Assembly: GCA_034620365.1 (NCBI GenBank)
Contig: JAQGEQ010000078.1
Location: forward strand, 306,289 to 370,288
DNA length: 64,000 nucleotides
Reading direction: 5' to 3'
From: Pegea sp. RAD2-039
Lineage: Eukaryota > Chordata > Thaliacea > Salpida > Salpidae
A model generated the notes under the pieces. The model saw nothing but the letters and a program-made list of their open reading frames with translations. It did no database searches and had not been told where the DNA came from. This document shows positions 1 to 13,111 of the stretch, piece after piece (position 1 is the first letter of the stretch; each line of letters opens with the position of its first letter). Both the position numbers and the translations under genes were made by a program.

Positions 1-1560
1 TTGTTTAACTTATAAAAGATTTCTTATAAATTCTTTTTAAAGACATTACTTAAAGACTCATTGCTTTTGCAAATCAGTAAAATAATGCAAACATAATTTA
101 AGGAAATAGTTATAAAACTGAATAAAAAAGATTATGAGTTGACAAAGTATAACATTTTGTTTTTAATCTTTATTTACCTTTTTACAATTTTAAATACTTA
201 ACTATATAATACTACAATTAAAAAAAAATTAATTAAAAATTTGCAGAAGTATAAAGTCCTTCAAAAGTTTTATTTGCAGCTAACCAGCAAGTTTCACCAT
301 GATCTTCCTGTTAAACTTTATGTTTATTACTTAAAATCAATTGATACAGATTATTAAAAATTAGTAAAAAACATAATATGTTAGCAAAACCAGAATGATT
401 TCATTTAAATTAACTTGTTTTAGCTACCTACAAATTTATTATTTATTAATGTATGATTAATAAATAGCTGTACTTACAGTCACTGTGATAACTCTAAATA
501 TATAAACCTTTTTAAACTAACTATTAAATTCTACTGCACCAACAACTTAGCAAACAAAATAATGAAAAGTATACCTATAAAAAACATCATTTAAATTAAT
601 ATTATTTGCCATCTAATAGTATTAGAAAAATTCTAATTTTATTAAACACTTTCATTAATACTTAAATAGCTTTCACAGTTGATTAGTTTTATAACTACAA
701 TTTAAAAATCTCATTCAAGTCTCAACTTTGAAATCGAATTTTTTAAATTACTGAAAAAGCATGAAACAAATAAAAAATATTTAAATTCTATTTCATGTAT
801 TCTGAAACTAAAGCAAAAAATTTAAACATTTGATTGAATATATAATATTAAGCAGCAAAGTAAAGTCAAACTTACATGCATAAAAAAAAATAGTCTTAAT
901 GAACATAGCAAATGATTCTGCTCTTAAAGGAAACTCATCATTTCGTGACTGTAAAGCCAGGCCTAGATCAAATTTTCTGTGAGGCTATACAAATTGGCGT
1001 TTTTTGATAATGCTTGAGTAAACGATTTTCGTCCACCATAAGAGGATGTTCATCTTAGACAATAAGAGTCTAGAGTAAATCTTCAATTTGCTGACCTTCA
1101 GAACGGTGTCCCATTTCACTGGACATCATATAAAACAGAGTGTAGCTTAAGGTACGATTGCAAAAGTGATAGGATGTAGTTGGTAGATGAAATCCCCTGT
1201 CCAGTTAATTCGTTTACATTTGTTGCTTGCACTGCTATCGGTTAGTTGAATCATGTCATGTGATTTGTTTAGATAGTTTTCCTGAAAGATGAAGTATACG
1301 AAAGCAAATCACTTTCTTATGTTTTAATTCCTCTTCAATCATATTTTATAGATTCTAAACTAACCAAAATATTTTTAAATTGATATTTATGAATTGAAAT
1401 AAAAGTTTGTAGAATTTCTATAAAGAAGTTTGAACAAGTCAAAATATTTCTAAATAATTTCATTCATTCAATCATTGCATGACTGCAGATAACAAATCTG
1501 ATAGCTGCTTAGGTATTCATTGAGGGCTGGTTTTTACAAAATGGCGTATCGTACTAACTA
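1..1560. repeat. Direct duplication, copy A1
   Basis: From its first base this stretch matches 7438-9135 closely (same order, scattered substitutions, two short extra segments in the second copy near 8312-8410 and 8666-8755). Similarity stops near 1560. The upstream limit may lie outside the window. It is non-coding apart from a decayed minus-strand coding remnant at about 975-1260, and long AT-rich stretches carry no convincing exon. Confidence 0.9.
975..1260 (-). pseudogene. Decayed coding remnant in copy A1 (unknown protein)
   Basis: Read on the minus strand, one frame gives protein-like text interrupted by stops, with pieces such as MMSSEMGHRSE and HPLMVDENRLLKHYQKTPIC. The sister copy near 8476-8750 gives the same pieces with its own stops and an extra segment. 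The bases are richer in GC than the surroundings, as expected for a former coding region. I do not recognise the family. Both copies share stop positions, so the gene was probably dead before the duplication. Confidence 0.35.
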
Positions 1561-2741
1561 TCAATGAAATGGTTTAAAATTCTTGTCAATTCAATTTTTA
1601 TTTAATTTTTCATAAAGATAGTTGGAAAACTGAAAATATGATTTTATTCCCAATCTTCTGCAAAATTATTATTAAATGGCATTTTCAAACACAGTATTAA
1701 ACATTTTTATCCATTTTAAATTCTTCAGTAAACAAACAAAAGATTAAAAGATTTAGAATACTAATGAAGTGAAGTCTGAGTTTAATATATTTTTTTGAAT
1801 ATCAACCTGTGTTTGAAAATAAATTATTTAATTTATATATTAATAAACGTATACTCATTGTTATTTTAATTGGTCTGTTATAAAAATTTGCAGTTTAAGC
1901 TAATAACTCTTATTTAAAAGTGAATCATCGAGTCTCAAGCTAACTTTGTTTGTTTATTGTGAAAGCGTTAATATCTCGATATAAAATTTTCTAATTTAGT
2001 TTGATGTATTTGATAGAAAAACATATTTGTTTGTTGTAGAGACAAATTGTTTTGACAAAGGAGTCTAATCACTTGCTTTAACTGTTAGGCTCACTTTTAA
2101 AGAATTATATTTAAAGAATAGAATTTTAATATTTTCATGATAAAGTTACTAACCTACCGGATAATGTATGAGTCTTCAAAATATAAAAAGTTTGAAATAA
2201 CAGCAAATAATGAATATCTATTTTATTCCAAACAAACTGAATTTCCTGTAATCTAATCAATTTTTACTAAATGTGATTCATTGTTAAATAAAAACATTAT
2301 ATAGTCTCAATTTTATTTTAGCAGTTTAATCTTAAGTAGATTAAAAAAATTTTAAAAGAATGTAGCTTTTTCCATCATAATTTAACTTTTCTTTAAATAG
2401 TACAATTAAGTACATTGATCTATAAAATCTCATATTGGCAGCTGCATAAAACAAATTTTTCTTAAGCTGATAATATCAACTGTCGGGAAAATGCAAAACT
2501 GCTAATTTTTTGAAATGTTTATTTTTCATAAAATTACAACAACAACATGCATAGAAATAAATTCAATTAATATGTTAAGTTTTGTGATACAATTCAAATC
2601 TGTTAGATACCAAAACTAAAAGATTGAATTGAAAACATATTAAATTTATAAAAAAATATCAACAGATGAAAATATCATTAAAAGGAAACATTTTATCGAA
2701 ACGTTTAGTCTTCATAAAAATCTAATATTGTTATTTTTTCA
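1561..2741. other. Gene-free AT-rich stretch
   Basis: No exon, RNA gene or recognisable repeat seen. It begins where the A1/A2 similarity ends and leads into the 3' end of the USP gene. Confidence 0.5.
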
Positions 2742-4312
2742 TTATTCGAGACAATATTTAAGAAGATAGGCTTGCGAGGATTCAATCCTCCCCAAGCAAA
2801 ATATCTCTGACATCTCTTGTACTTTAGTGTCGCTTATTTTGAACCATTTGTTACCTTTTCTAATTGTGACTTCAAAATGACCTGTGTTAGATCGTGCACC
2901 TAGATGAGATACAATTCCAGCAATCTTGTATCTGTTTCTACGAAGATTTTCACCCGTGTCTTTGATTTCTAAGATTTCAGGAATGATGACTTTCTTATCA
3001 TTTTTCCTTACTCTCCCATTTGTATACTCACTGCGCATTAGTGAAATATAGAAATTTTGTGGCAATTTTGAGATAAGTTTTGTCTGCTCTGTAATCTGTA
3101 ACTGACCACAGGGATCACATCGAGTTCGATTGACACCTGTTAGTAACTCTTTCTGAAGGCTGTGTCTTAACATATCTTGTAGATGATACAGCTTCTTAGG
3201 AAGTGGGCAGCTGTAGATCAAAAATTCTTCGTTTCGTTTTCGGCTTTCTCCACAAACCTTACACTTCAAACTTGTTTGAACAGAACCTATAAAGTTATCT
3301 TCCACATATTTGTTTAATCTTGACATTTTAAGTAGCTGGAGAGTGGAAGCAAAGAATTCAGTGATATCTTGTTGCATTGACATGTCCAGTTCAAGAAAAT
3401 TGATGATTTCAATTGGATCAACTGTTGAACTAAACTTCATCTCTGTAAATAATTTCTGGGTCTTTTCAAGAAACTTGTTTTCATGTTCTGAGACTTCTTT
3501 CTTGAACTTGAGTTGGTGTATTGCATTGTAAAACGTAGTATTGTGGAATAACAATTGCATTGTGCAATTGAAATAACACGTATTACCTTGGTTTATCAAA
3601 CCTACAGGCTTCATATTACGATGATCAAAACAGTGTTTCTCAAAAGAGCCGATTTTTACTTCTTCATTGTGTGTTTCACCAATCAAATTGATTTGCTTTA
3701 TTGGATCAGATGCAAGAAGTTCCGGGTTTGTTTCGGATTTTTTCACTAATTGAGGCATCACAATCAAGTTGTAATAATCAACTTCCATGTCGATAAAGAA
3801 TCTGTTTTCCTTTTTATTTACTTTTTCAAGAAAAGCTGTAGCTTCATCAGTTTCTTTTTGTGGAATCAAGTTTGTAAGTCGTGTATTACCTTTCTTCATA
3901 TGAGCAGTAACGTTTAAGTTCATTTGTAAATCAGTATTCCGCTTTAAATTCCTGCTCTTCTCACGGACAGAACTAGGAGCCTCTGGGAACTTTTGACGCA
4001 AGGTTCTCTTCTTAGGAGCGGGTGTGCTAAAAATAATTAAGTTTATGAAATATTTTTACTTATATATAATGATATTTTAGGTACAAAAGTATAAAAATGA
4101 GTGTTTACATTACTTTTGTATAAATAATAATATATAATAAAACATTTATTTGAATTCTAGTTACATATACAAAATTTTAAAAAGTTTAATAATTAACATA
4201 AATTAAAGCTTTAATAATATTCATTGAAATTAAAAAAGTTTGTTAAAGCAAATGCTTACTCCTTATTATCGATGAGAAATCGTTTCTTGACTCTGGTGAA
4301 AGTTTTCTTCAT
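2742..4312 (-). CDS. Ubiquitin-specific protease (peptidase C19), two exons, 445 aa
   Basis: Exon 1 is 4260-4312, starting at an ATG, with donor GTAAGC; exon 2 is 2742-4026, with acceptor TTTTTAG. The 233-bp intron joins the frames exactly, whereas exon 2 alone has no upstream ATG. The product should remove ubiquitin from proteins. The Cys box (GLINQGNTCYFNC, Cys168), a QQD motif (Asp238), a zinc ribbon (CKVC at 273-276, CDPC at 321-324) and the His box (TGHFEV, His401, with Asp417 in KISD) are all present, so the enzyme looks catalytically complete. The catalytic domain starts near residue 158, after a basic N-terminal region. The gene lies inside the first unit of a direct duplication; the second unit lacks it. 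The closest USP subfamily is not clear. Confidence 0.9.
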
Positions 4313-4799
4313 TCTAAAGCAGTGATACAGTTGACTATCAAATAATATTATATTTTTTTAAATCAGCTAGATCAATTTAATAAAAGTTTCTGTTGAAATA
4401 AAAATATAGATGTTATGAAAGCAACAAAAAATAAGAAAACTTCTACCAAAAATAGTTAAATATAAGGACTTAAACATTTTAAAATCTAGATTATGTAACA
4501 ATTTGTAATACATTTCAAAAAATCAATTTTAGAGAAAAAAAAAGATTTGAAATAATATTCTTAAGAAATTGGTTCCGCTACACTCAAATTGTTAAATAAA
4601 TAGATAAATATAGAATAACAAATATGTTATTCACAAGAAAATGTTGAACTTTCAACCTTTCCAATATTCAAACAAACAACAACATATCTTAAAAAGAAGT
4701 TATCATTTATAACTTAGTTATCAACACTAAAATGAGAAGTCAAGCTTTATTCAGCTCTCAGAAAAGGCAAGATGCTTTCTCCAAGGTCCGGATTTATTC
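4313..4799. other. Upstream region of the USP gene
   Basis: AT-rich interval between the USP start and the KH remnant. It probably contains the USP promoter and 5' UTR. No recognisable motif. Confidence 0.4.
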
Positions 4800-5282
4800 T
4801 CATTTCTTTATGAAGTCTTCAATCCTTTTAAACAACTGTTCGGGATCATTTCTACACATCCAATCTTCTTAAAGAGCTCCGTGTGGAAGGGATGTTGTAA
4901 ATTTCTTTTGATTAGTTCTAATGGTTTCATTTATTGGCACGACATTTCTTCTTAGGTCACTAGTTTTTGTGATCAAACTTTTAGTAATGAAAAAATTGTC
5001 ACTATTTCTACTTCGTCTACTTGTTCCTGCTCTTTCTGGTGTATCATCAACTAATTGAAAGTCATTACGATGACCAGTTAATGCTGCTGTTATTATTTCA
5101 CATTTAGCATCCCAAAAATTTTCTGCATGCCCTTCTATACTGAAAATAGGTCCTCCGTTTACATTAGTAATCTTACAATTAGTTACTCTCATAATATTGT
5201 TAATGCAGCTTCTACCTCAACCGATGGCAATCTTTATAAAATCACTATTAATTTCTACTGTATCAACAATTATATCGGACAT
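4800..5282 (-). pseudogene. KH-domain protein remnant with two in-frame stops
   Basis: One minus-strand frame runs from an ATG at 5282 to a TGA at 4800 (161 codons) with only two internal stops. The N-terminal half has the layout of a KH RNA-binding domain: a hydrophobic strand (IIVDTVEI), then AIG-stop-GRSCINNI where the GxxG loop should be, then CKITNV, FSIEGHAENFWDAKCEII. The first stop (TGA, 5217-5219) falls inside the GxxG loop; the second (TAA, 4869-4871) is followed in frame by about 20 further protein-like codons (WMCRNDPEQLF...FIKK). This suggests a KH gene or exon that has decayed. A shorter protein starting at 5192 would lack the first half of the KH fold. It lies head-to-tail upstream of the USP gene on the same strand. 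Confidence 0.6.
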
Positions 5283-5349
5283 TGTAATAAAAAACTAAGG
5301 CTGAATCTATACTACCTAAGTCTACTGATGGTGGTTTTAGAGTGAGCAA

Positions 5350-6430
5350 ACGTTACTGCTGCAGCAGTTATAAGAAATAAAAGCCACGTGGTGTGAAGCT
5401 ACAACAAGACAACCCCACGCTGTCGATCGCGATTTTTAGTCTTGGCAAGCAACTCTTTAAACTGTATTTGGTTATAGTAGTAAATATGTTGCTTAAAGTA
5501 GCTGATATATCTTGACAACCTATCAAAGCTGTTAAAGAAAAAAATTTATTTTATAAATATCTTCTTAGTTATATTCTTAGTTTAGCTGAGCTACACAAGA
5601 AAAGATAAAAATTAGAAACTAAAAAAAACATAAAATAAGCTACCCAAAAAAAACAAATCCAAATTATAAATTATATATATAAATAAATAAATATAAATAA
5701 AATTGAAACTGTTTAATGAATTTTAAGACTTCTGCATCTTTTTTTATATAAATATTTTTGTTTAAAGACGAAAGTCCGGAAAATAGCGCCATGGTGTCTA
5801 AATCAAAATCTGGCTAATAACTTTTAATGATGCTTTTTAATTTCTTCAAAGGGTTGAAAACACTCTGTTAACTTTAAAGAACATATTCTAAACCCTGTAC
5901 TAAACATTCAAACAATATTTCAAATATGCTTTATAAATCAGGAAGTTACATTGTGTCAGGTCGCTGCTAATAGCGCTATTTAATTTGCAAACAACTGATT
6001 TAGATTAACGAAAACAAAGAAATCCTAAGAGCTGTTTTTATTCCATTTCATTGACACCATCATTTTGAGAAATAACGTTTTGTATAAAGCTCAACTGCAA
6101 AGTAACTTTTTTAAAACTCTTATCTACAGAATCTTTACTTACTTTTATATAACAACAGCTGTTATTAACGTATATTTGTTTTTATTCAGCTATAATAAGA
6201 AAAATAATAAATGTGCTAAAAATAGTTTAACCTTTGAAATACTTTTACTTACATATAATGATATGCCTGGTGCAAGCCTAATGAATATTACAGATTATTT
6301 TCTTTAAACATCAGCTGTTGTTATCGTATATTTGTTGTTATTATTCGGTGCTGAAAATGTAGTAACTTATTCGTTTGATTTTGTTGAATAAAACACTTTT
6401 TATAAGTCGAAAAACATCTTTTGTAAAGAT
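5350..6430. other. Gene-free AT-rich stretch
   Basis: No supported exon. The open frame at 6065-6307 has AT-driven composition (F, Y, N, K, L) and no splice or family support. Confidence 0.45.
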
Positions 6431-6439
6431 TTTTCTTAA

Positions 6440-6690
6440 ATTTCATAAAAAATAATGTAATTTTGTCAAACGTACCATGATTAGTTTAAGCGGTGGAAAT
6501 ATATATTGAAAGGTGGATTTATTTGTTGCTAGTAAATTTAGTTTACTGTATTGAAGTTGTATATAAGAATCTTTTAAAGATATATTCAAAAAATAAATAA
6601 ATGGTAATCTCTAAAGATTTAAGATTGAGATAACTGAGATAGTACTAAGAAACCTAAAGTTTTATGTTTCAATATCTCATTCTTAATCAT
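6440..6690. repeat. Direct duplication, copy B1
   Basis: Similar to about 9160-9350 (shared TGTCAAACGTA, a TATATTG(A/G)AAGGTGGA block and an AACTGAGA block). In the first unit it is separated from A1 by about 4.9 kb; in the second unit it follows A2 almost directly. Confidence 0.75.
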
Positions 6691-6934
6691 TTTCAAATTC
6701 TATGTATTTAAGTGAAAAACATATTGTTAAAACATGAGGAAATCATTAATAAAGTTTTTAAAACTTATTTTAAATGGCTGACTTGATTAATTAGGCTGCT
6801 GTTAAAATGTTTGTTTCGGTGCTATTATTACATGAAGACTTTGAAAAGTTTCTCAATAGTTGCTGAAATAAAAATTTGTAGATCTGCTTCTAAATAAAAC
6901 TAAAAGTTAAGCTTTCTTCCTTTTGACTTTTCAG

Positions 6935-7020
6935 CCACTAATACCTTGTATAAGGAAGTGAATGCAAAATTCAATATATTTGCTAAAGGCAATGATTCTC
7001 CAAGAATTTTTTTGATAAAG
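6935..7020 (+). other. Possible isolated exon
   Basis: Between a pyrimidine-rich acceptor (CTTTTCAG) and a GTATAT donor, one frame is open and reads like protein (TLYKEVNAKFNIFAKGND...). An upstream ATG segment at about 6807 encodes a short hydrophobic start (MFVSVLLLH), but no continuous gene could be assembled. Speculative. Confidence 0.2.
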
Positions 7021-7437
7021 TATATATTATGAGTCTTTGTACAAATTACTTGCTAGTTTACAATAAATAACATCTTATTTATGAAATATTTAAGTAAAAA
7101 CTTTTAAAGGTATTACTTGTACTTTTAAATTTAGATTAGTTCTTGCATATGAATATATATTCTATCTATGAATGTTAATTAAACGAAGAAAGTAAAAGAG
7201 AAATAGGCAATTGTTTCACATTTATATAACAAAAGTCATAAAATGTAATTATTGAAAGAGATTTTTTAAGTCTCGAACAGTTATAAGAGATGTGTTTAGC
7301 AGATGCGTCTACTAAGATTTTTAGAAATTTAAAACATTTCACTTTGATTTTCATGAAAAAACAAAACGTCAATTTACAGCAAATGAAGAAAAAACTTAAA
7401 TTGTCTAAAATTATCAAAAATCAACTTTCTACATATC

Positions 7438-9135
7438 TTGTTTAACTTATAAAAGATTTCTTATAAATTCTTTTTAAAGACATTACTTAAAGACTCATTG
7501 CTTTTGCAAATAAGTAAAATAATGCTAACATAATTTAAGGAAATAGTTACAAAACTGAATAAAAAAGATTATGAGTTGACAAAGTATAACATTTTGTTTT
7601 TAATCTTTATTTACCTTTTTACAATTTTAAATACTTAACTATATAATACTACAATTAAAAAAAATTAATTAAAAATTTGCAGAAGTATAAAGTCCTTCAA
7701 AAGTTTCATTTGCAGCTAACCAGCAAGTTTCACCATGATCCTCCTGTTAAATTTTATGTTTATTACTTAAAATCAATTGATACAGATTATTAAAAATTAG
7801 TAAAAAACATAATATGTTAGCAAAATCAAAATGATTTCATTTAAATTAACTTGTTTTAGCTACCTACAAATTTATTATTTATTAATGTATGATTAATAAA
7901 TAGCTGTACTTACAGTCACTGTGATAACTCTAAATATATAAACCTTTTTAAACTAACTATTGAATTCTACTGCACCAACAACTTAGCAAACAAATTAATG
8001 AAAAGTATACCTATAAAAAACATCATTTAAATTAATATTATTTGCCATCTAATAATATTAGAAAAATTCTAATTTTATTAAACACTTTCATTAATACTTA
8101 AATAGCTTTCACAGTTGATTAGTTTTATAACTACATTTTAAAAATCTCATTCAAGTCTCAACTTTGAAATCGAATTTTTTAAATTACTGAAAAAGCATCA
8201 AATGAATAAAAAATATTTAAATTCTATTTCATGTATTCTGAAACTAAAGCAAAAAATTTAAACATCTGATTGAATATATTTTATTAAGCGGCAAAGTAAA
8301 GTCAAACTAACATGTATTACAACTGATTGAATAAAACAAAAAGTTTATGAATTTTAGAAAAAATAAGTTGACATAAGTAAATATAAAAAAAATAATTTTT
8401 TTATTTAATGCATAAATGAACATAGCAAATGATTCTGCTCTTAAAGGAAACTCACCATTTTGTGACTGTAAAGCCAGGCCAAATCAAGTTTTCTGTGAAG
8501 CTATACAAATTGGCGTTTTTTGATAATGTTTGAGTAAACGATTTTCGTCCACCATAAGAGGCTGTTCATCTTAGACAATAAGAGTCTGGAGTAAAGCTTC
8601 AATTTGCTGATCTTCAGAACGGTGTCCCATTTCACTGGACATCATTTAAGCCAGAGTGTAGCTTAACGTACGTTTCCCATCACTATAATCAAAACCATTT
8701 GTACAAGCAGATGAAGAACGTGTCAACTCGTATCATAGTCTGATAGCAATGTGATAGGATGTAGTTGGTAGATGAAATCCCCTGTCAGTTAACTTGTTTA
8801 CATTTGTTTGTCACACTGCCATCGGTTAGTTGAATCATGTCATGTGATTTGTTTAGATAGTTTTCCTGAAAGATGAAGTATACGAAAGCAAATCACTTTC
8901 TTACGTTTTAATTCCTTTTCAATCATATTTTATAGATTCTAAACTAACCAAAATATTTCTAAATTGATATTTATGAATTGAAATAAAAGTTTGTAGATTT
9001 TCTATAAAGAAGTTTGAATAAGTCAAAATATTTCTAAATAATTTCATTCATTCAATCATTGCATGACTGCAGATAACAAATCTGATAGCTACTAAGGTGT
9101 TCATTGAGGGCTGGTTTTTACAAAATGGCCTATAG
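7438..9135. repeat. Direct duplication, copy A2
   Basis: Second copy of 1-1560, in the same orientation and offset by about 7437 bp. It ends just before B2, so the USP/KH block seen in the first unit is missing here. Confidence 0.9.
8476..8750 (-). pseudogene. Decayed coding remnant in copy A2
   Basis: Minus-strand counterpart of the remnant at 975-1260. It preserves extra text upstream (NGFDYSDGKRTLSYTL) that copy A1 has lost, and still has internal stops after YTLA and QTLIV. Family unknown. Confidence 0.35.
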
Positions 9136-9159
9136 TGCTAAATATCCATGAAACATAAA

Positions 9160-9350
9160 TTTCAAAAAAGTAGAGTAATTTTGTCAAACGTAAGATGATT
9201 AGTCTGAGTTTGAAGAAGTATATATTGGAAGGTGGAAATATTTGTTGGTAGGAAATTCAGTTTAGTGGATTGAAGCTATATGTTAGTAAGCTCTAAAGAA
9301 GATTGAAGACTAACTGAGACAATACTTAGGAGCTTAGCCTCATTGACAAA
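9160..9350. repeat. Direct duplication, copy B2
   Basis: Second copy of 6440-6690, in the same orientation, immediately after A2. Confidence 0.7.
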
Positions 9351-11090
9351 CAGAATTAAATTTTCATAACTATTTAGTGATGTAAAACTGTCTGTGAATT
9401 AATTGATATTAATTTTGAAAAGAAATTGCAAATAATCCTGCTTTAAGAACATCACTGAAAGTCTCAAGAAAACTTTAAGTAGTTCTACTACTGATGTCTT
9501 GTTGTCGTCTATCTTTTCATAATCCATGAAGATAAAGTAGGTGTAGTATCAAATTATCTGAGAGTTTGTACTTCTATGGAAAAGAAAATTTTTCGATTAT
9601 CTTATTTATACTAAATTTAAAAGATAATTAGTTTCATCCTTGAATGAACAAGCTCACAATCTGACTTTCACAAGAAAGTTGTTTATTTTATTATTATTTT
9701 TGTTTTCTTTTTAAAATTTTTTGTAATCTACTTTAATTAAATAAATCAATAATGATAAACAAACGAATACATCATTCAAATTTTGATAATCATAGTGATT
9801 TTATTAACAAAGATATTATACAAACTTTTTTATAGTTTTTTATAGAAATGTTTAATTGTTTTGGAAAATTTTCACCATGAACTATATGTTCCTTTCAGTA
9901 ACATTAAATTCACGAATATTAAATATATTATTTATTTATATATTATAATATAATGCTTGTTAACACGAGCCATTGACCTGGGACAGTGAAACTGGAGTTA
10001 ACAGATTGTAGCCTTCTTTGCATGAGTTTGCTTTCTTAAAGTTACTAATTATAAATTACTGGAGTTATTTATCCTTAATTTCTTAAACAAGTTACTTTTC
10101 GTACTTCATAGGTAGCGGAATATAGTGCAGCATACCCTATAATTGTAAATATATATTGTACATATAAATACATGTCTGAAGTATTTAACATAAATATATG
10201 TTAGCTTATTGTTTTTCAGGTTTCTAATAATTTTTAAATCAAACTATTATGTATATACTATGGAACATATTACCTCCGATTAAACTAATTAAACTATTTT
10301 ATTTAAATCAATCGGGTAATTATTTCATATTATCAAAAACCTTTTTAAAATTTCGAAAATCACTTTTTCGTTTGTTAAATTTTATAATAGATACAATATA
10401 AAAAAATCAAACTGAATTTTTAAAGATGCTATTGCATTCATATTTGATGATTGTTTTTTACTGGGTAAAAAGCAACTTATAAGTGTTTAAGTGTTTAAAT
10501 CAGTTGTAAGGATAAATTAAACTCTACTAATTACGCTTCATGTTTATAGTAAATCAATCTCGAATATATTTGGATGAAATGCTCGGTTTAAAATGTGTAA
10601 CTACTTCCTTAAAAATGAAACCCCTGTTAAATTTCTTAGTCAAAAATACAGCAGATGGTTATCTGAGTTTTACTGAGAGATTTGTAAAGTTTATTTGTAA
10701 ATTTGTAAGAAACCATTCTAGACCTTAATTTGTTTAAGTGAAAAAGCTTAGAGAAATATTGTCAAAATCGAATTGAATTAATTTTACAAAGTGATGAAAT
10801 CATTTTTTGCAGATCAATATAAACATATCAAACTTAAAGGTACACTTTAGTTTCAAAATTATTTCAGTATTATTTCATTTTTTATTATTTCATAAAGCTG
10901 CTTCATCAAGTTCAAATCACTAAAACTTTATGAAATATTTAGACGAAAGATATCTTTTACATCAAATTAGATATAAAAAAAAATAATTTGCCTTACCTAG
11001 GCACCTCATAGGCTATATATAACTAAACTTAAGTTTAAAAACCGGTTTAAACTCTAATAAAATTCTTTTATCGCAGCACATTTTTCATTC
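9351..11090. other. Gene-free AT-rich stretch
   Basis: No exon with splice support. The 62-codon open frame at 10540-10728 has no recognisable domain and is left as unsupported. Confidence 0.4.
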
Positions 11091-11094
11091 TTGC

Positions 11095-12420
11095 TAATTG
11101 GCTATAAAAACCACTTGTCCAACATCTTCTCTTTCACATCTTCTTCGCACACAATTGAGAATATAATCCTTTCAACCAAAGACATCACTTCGATAAGCCC
11201 ATTATCAATTCTTGCAAGCATCATCAAGACAATTCTATTATGACATTATGTATATTCTTTAACGCGGCCCATTAATAAAAAACTTTTTCGTTTAAAACCT
11301 CCCTTGCATTCTCATGATTTTACAGTTGTTTCTATTACTAAAACTTGGTTGAACCCCTTGCATCCTGACTCCTTTCTAGTTGACAGTAATCTTTTTTGTG
11401 TTTTGCGTTGTGACAGGCTGTATGATAAGTTTGACATTGTTTAATAATTTACAAGACATCGCTGGCACCAAAGTTCACCCAAATTCAGACGGATGACATT
11501 CAATGTCCGGGATTTGAGATGATCACTTTTGATTCTCGTTACTCAAAGTCCGAATTTTATCATTTAATGTTTACCTACGTATACTTACGTAAAATATACT
11601 ACCCTCTAAAATTTATAACACGGTTACTAGTAAGACCTTATTAAAGATTTTGAAGAATGTTGTGTGTCCTGAGTTATATATTTTGGGGGATTTTGATTTT
11701 AGTAAAATCAACTGGAATAACCTGAATTCAGAGTTTGCGGGAAATTTTTTAACTTGTATAGCGACAATCCTAATTCAGCCATTTTAAATCATGTCTTTGT
11801 AAGCTTCTTAGATGATAATAACCTACCTCACTTGGCCAGTTTTTTAATCCAAGTTAGTTACTTTGAATCTTCAAATCCTCAGAAGATTATCTATGATCGC
11901 AACATAATTGAGATCAAGCTTCATCAAACTTTTTCTACTATTTATAAAGTCAACAAAATCAACATTTAAAGAATATACAACCGTTTAAAAAACTTTTTAT
12001 ACAAACAAACTAAAGCAGACCCTTCCATAACCAGACCCCTCACTTGGCTAGTATTTAATCGTAGTAATACTTTGAGCAAGTTTTTTGTTTCTTAATAAAT
12101 TCTAAGAATCAGCTGCCATCAGACATCGTCAGAATCACTTGCGCTGTTTAACCAAAAGTAAAACTGTTATAATACTGCCAACATTGTTATTTCTAAACTG
12201 TAATTTAGTTTTATTTTTTATTTATTTAATCTTCCATGCAATTATTTACTATTATATTGTATGGGTACTACTCAAATTGCAAATGTAACACTTTTTTCTT
12301 TTTATGTCTGCATGTTAGATACATAATATGTATATACACATGTTATATATCACCTTACTTGTAAGAAGGTGTGTTAGCAATAAGTGCTGTTTTCAGGCGC
12401 TTTCCTTCAACTTTCCAAAA
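11095..12420 (+). mobile_element. CR1/jockey-type LINE, decayed internal-deletion copy
   Basis: Aligns by eye with the near-complete copy at 34.85-38.99 kb. It begins at the ORF2 start region, keeps the endonuclease domain (ITKTWLNP..PDSFL, GDF, CDRN-like block) with frameshifts, retains the end of that domain near 11965-12030, then jumps directly to the 3' UTR (about 12060-12420), so the whole reverse transcriptase is deleted. It ends near the family's terminal motif (GTGTTAGCAATAAGTGCTGTTTTCAGGCGC). Confidence 0.8.
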
Positions 12421-12611
12421 GTTTGTTACTTTGAAAGCATTGATTCGTACAATTACAATAATCTCACTAATGGAAGTATTTTCATAACTGATTGACAATT
12501 TTTCACTTTAAAATGATTATTTACGTCACTATCTACAAAAATGTAGCTTAAAATAATATGATTCACTCAATCAATAGGTTAGCTTAGTTAAAAAAGATTT
12601 CAGCATTATTT

Positions 12612-12785
12612 TAATTTTTTAAAGAGTTGTTTAGAGAAAGAAGACATATGAAAGTAACAACTACAACTATCAAATCGGTGAGATGGTCTTTGTTATCAAG
12701 CTGCAAGTTGCCTCTTTTTCTTAAAAATTATTTTAAAGATAAATTAAATCATCTATTTTTTTTAATTCTAGCAAGGCCTCAATAC
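12612..12785. repeat. Short dispersed repeat (pair with 17068-17216)
   Basis: Shares a TTTTTAAAGAGTTGTTTAGAGAAAGAA start, a TCTTTGTTATCAA-like block and a TTAAATCATCTATT-like block with 17068-17216 in the same orientation. One copy lies just after a LINE fragment and the other just before one. Confidence 0.65.
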
Positions 12786-13111
12786 CTGACTGTAGTAAAT
12801 ATTATAAGCTCAAAATGACCATCAATCAATATTATCTTGGAAATTCTATAAGCTTGCAAATTTTTGGTGCATTTGATCTAATGCATTTACTATCAAAATT
12901 ATATTTTCATCTCTATCAATATAGCAAGGCTTTCCTGGTGCAAAATGCATTCTTTTACAAAAAAAAAAGTAATGAAACAGACGACACTATTTAATTTTTC
13001 CTTTGAAAATAGACGAATTATTTCAGTTTTGAAACGCTCGAGAGAAGTTATAAAGAGACATCTGTAGCTGCGCTTGAGAACCTCTGGTCTAGATCCTACA
13101 CTCAGTTACAC

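Noticed and set aside
6065..6307. 80-codon open frame
   Set aside because: Composition follows AT-rich background; no flanking gene signals.
10540..10728. 62-codon open frame
   Set aside because: No domain, no splice support, no similarity to other parts of the window.
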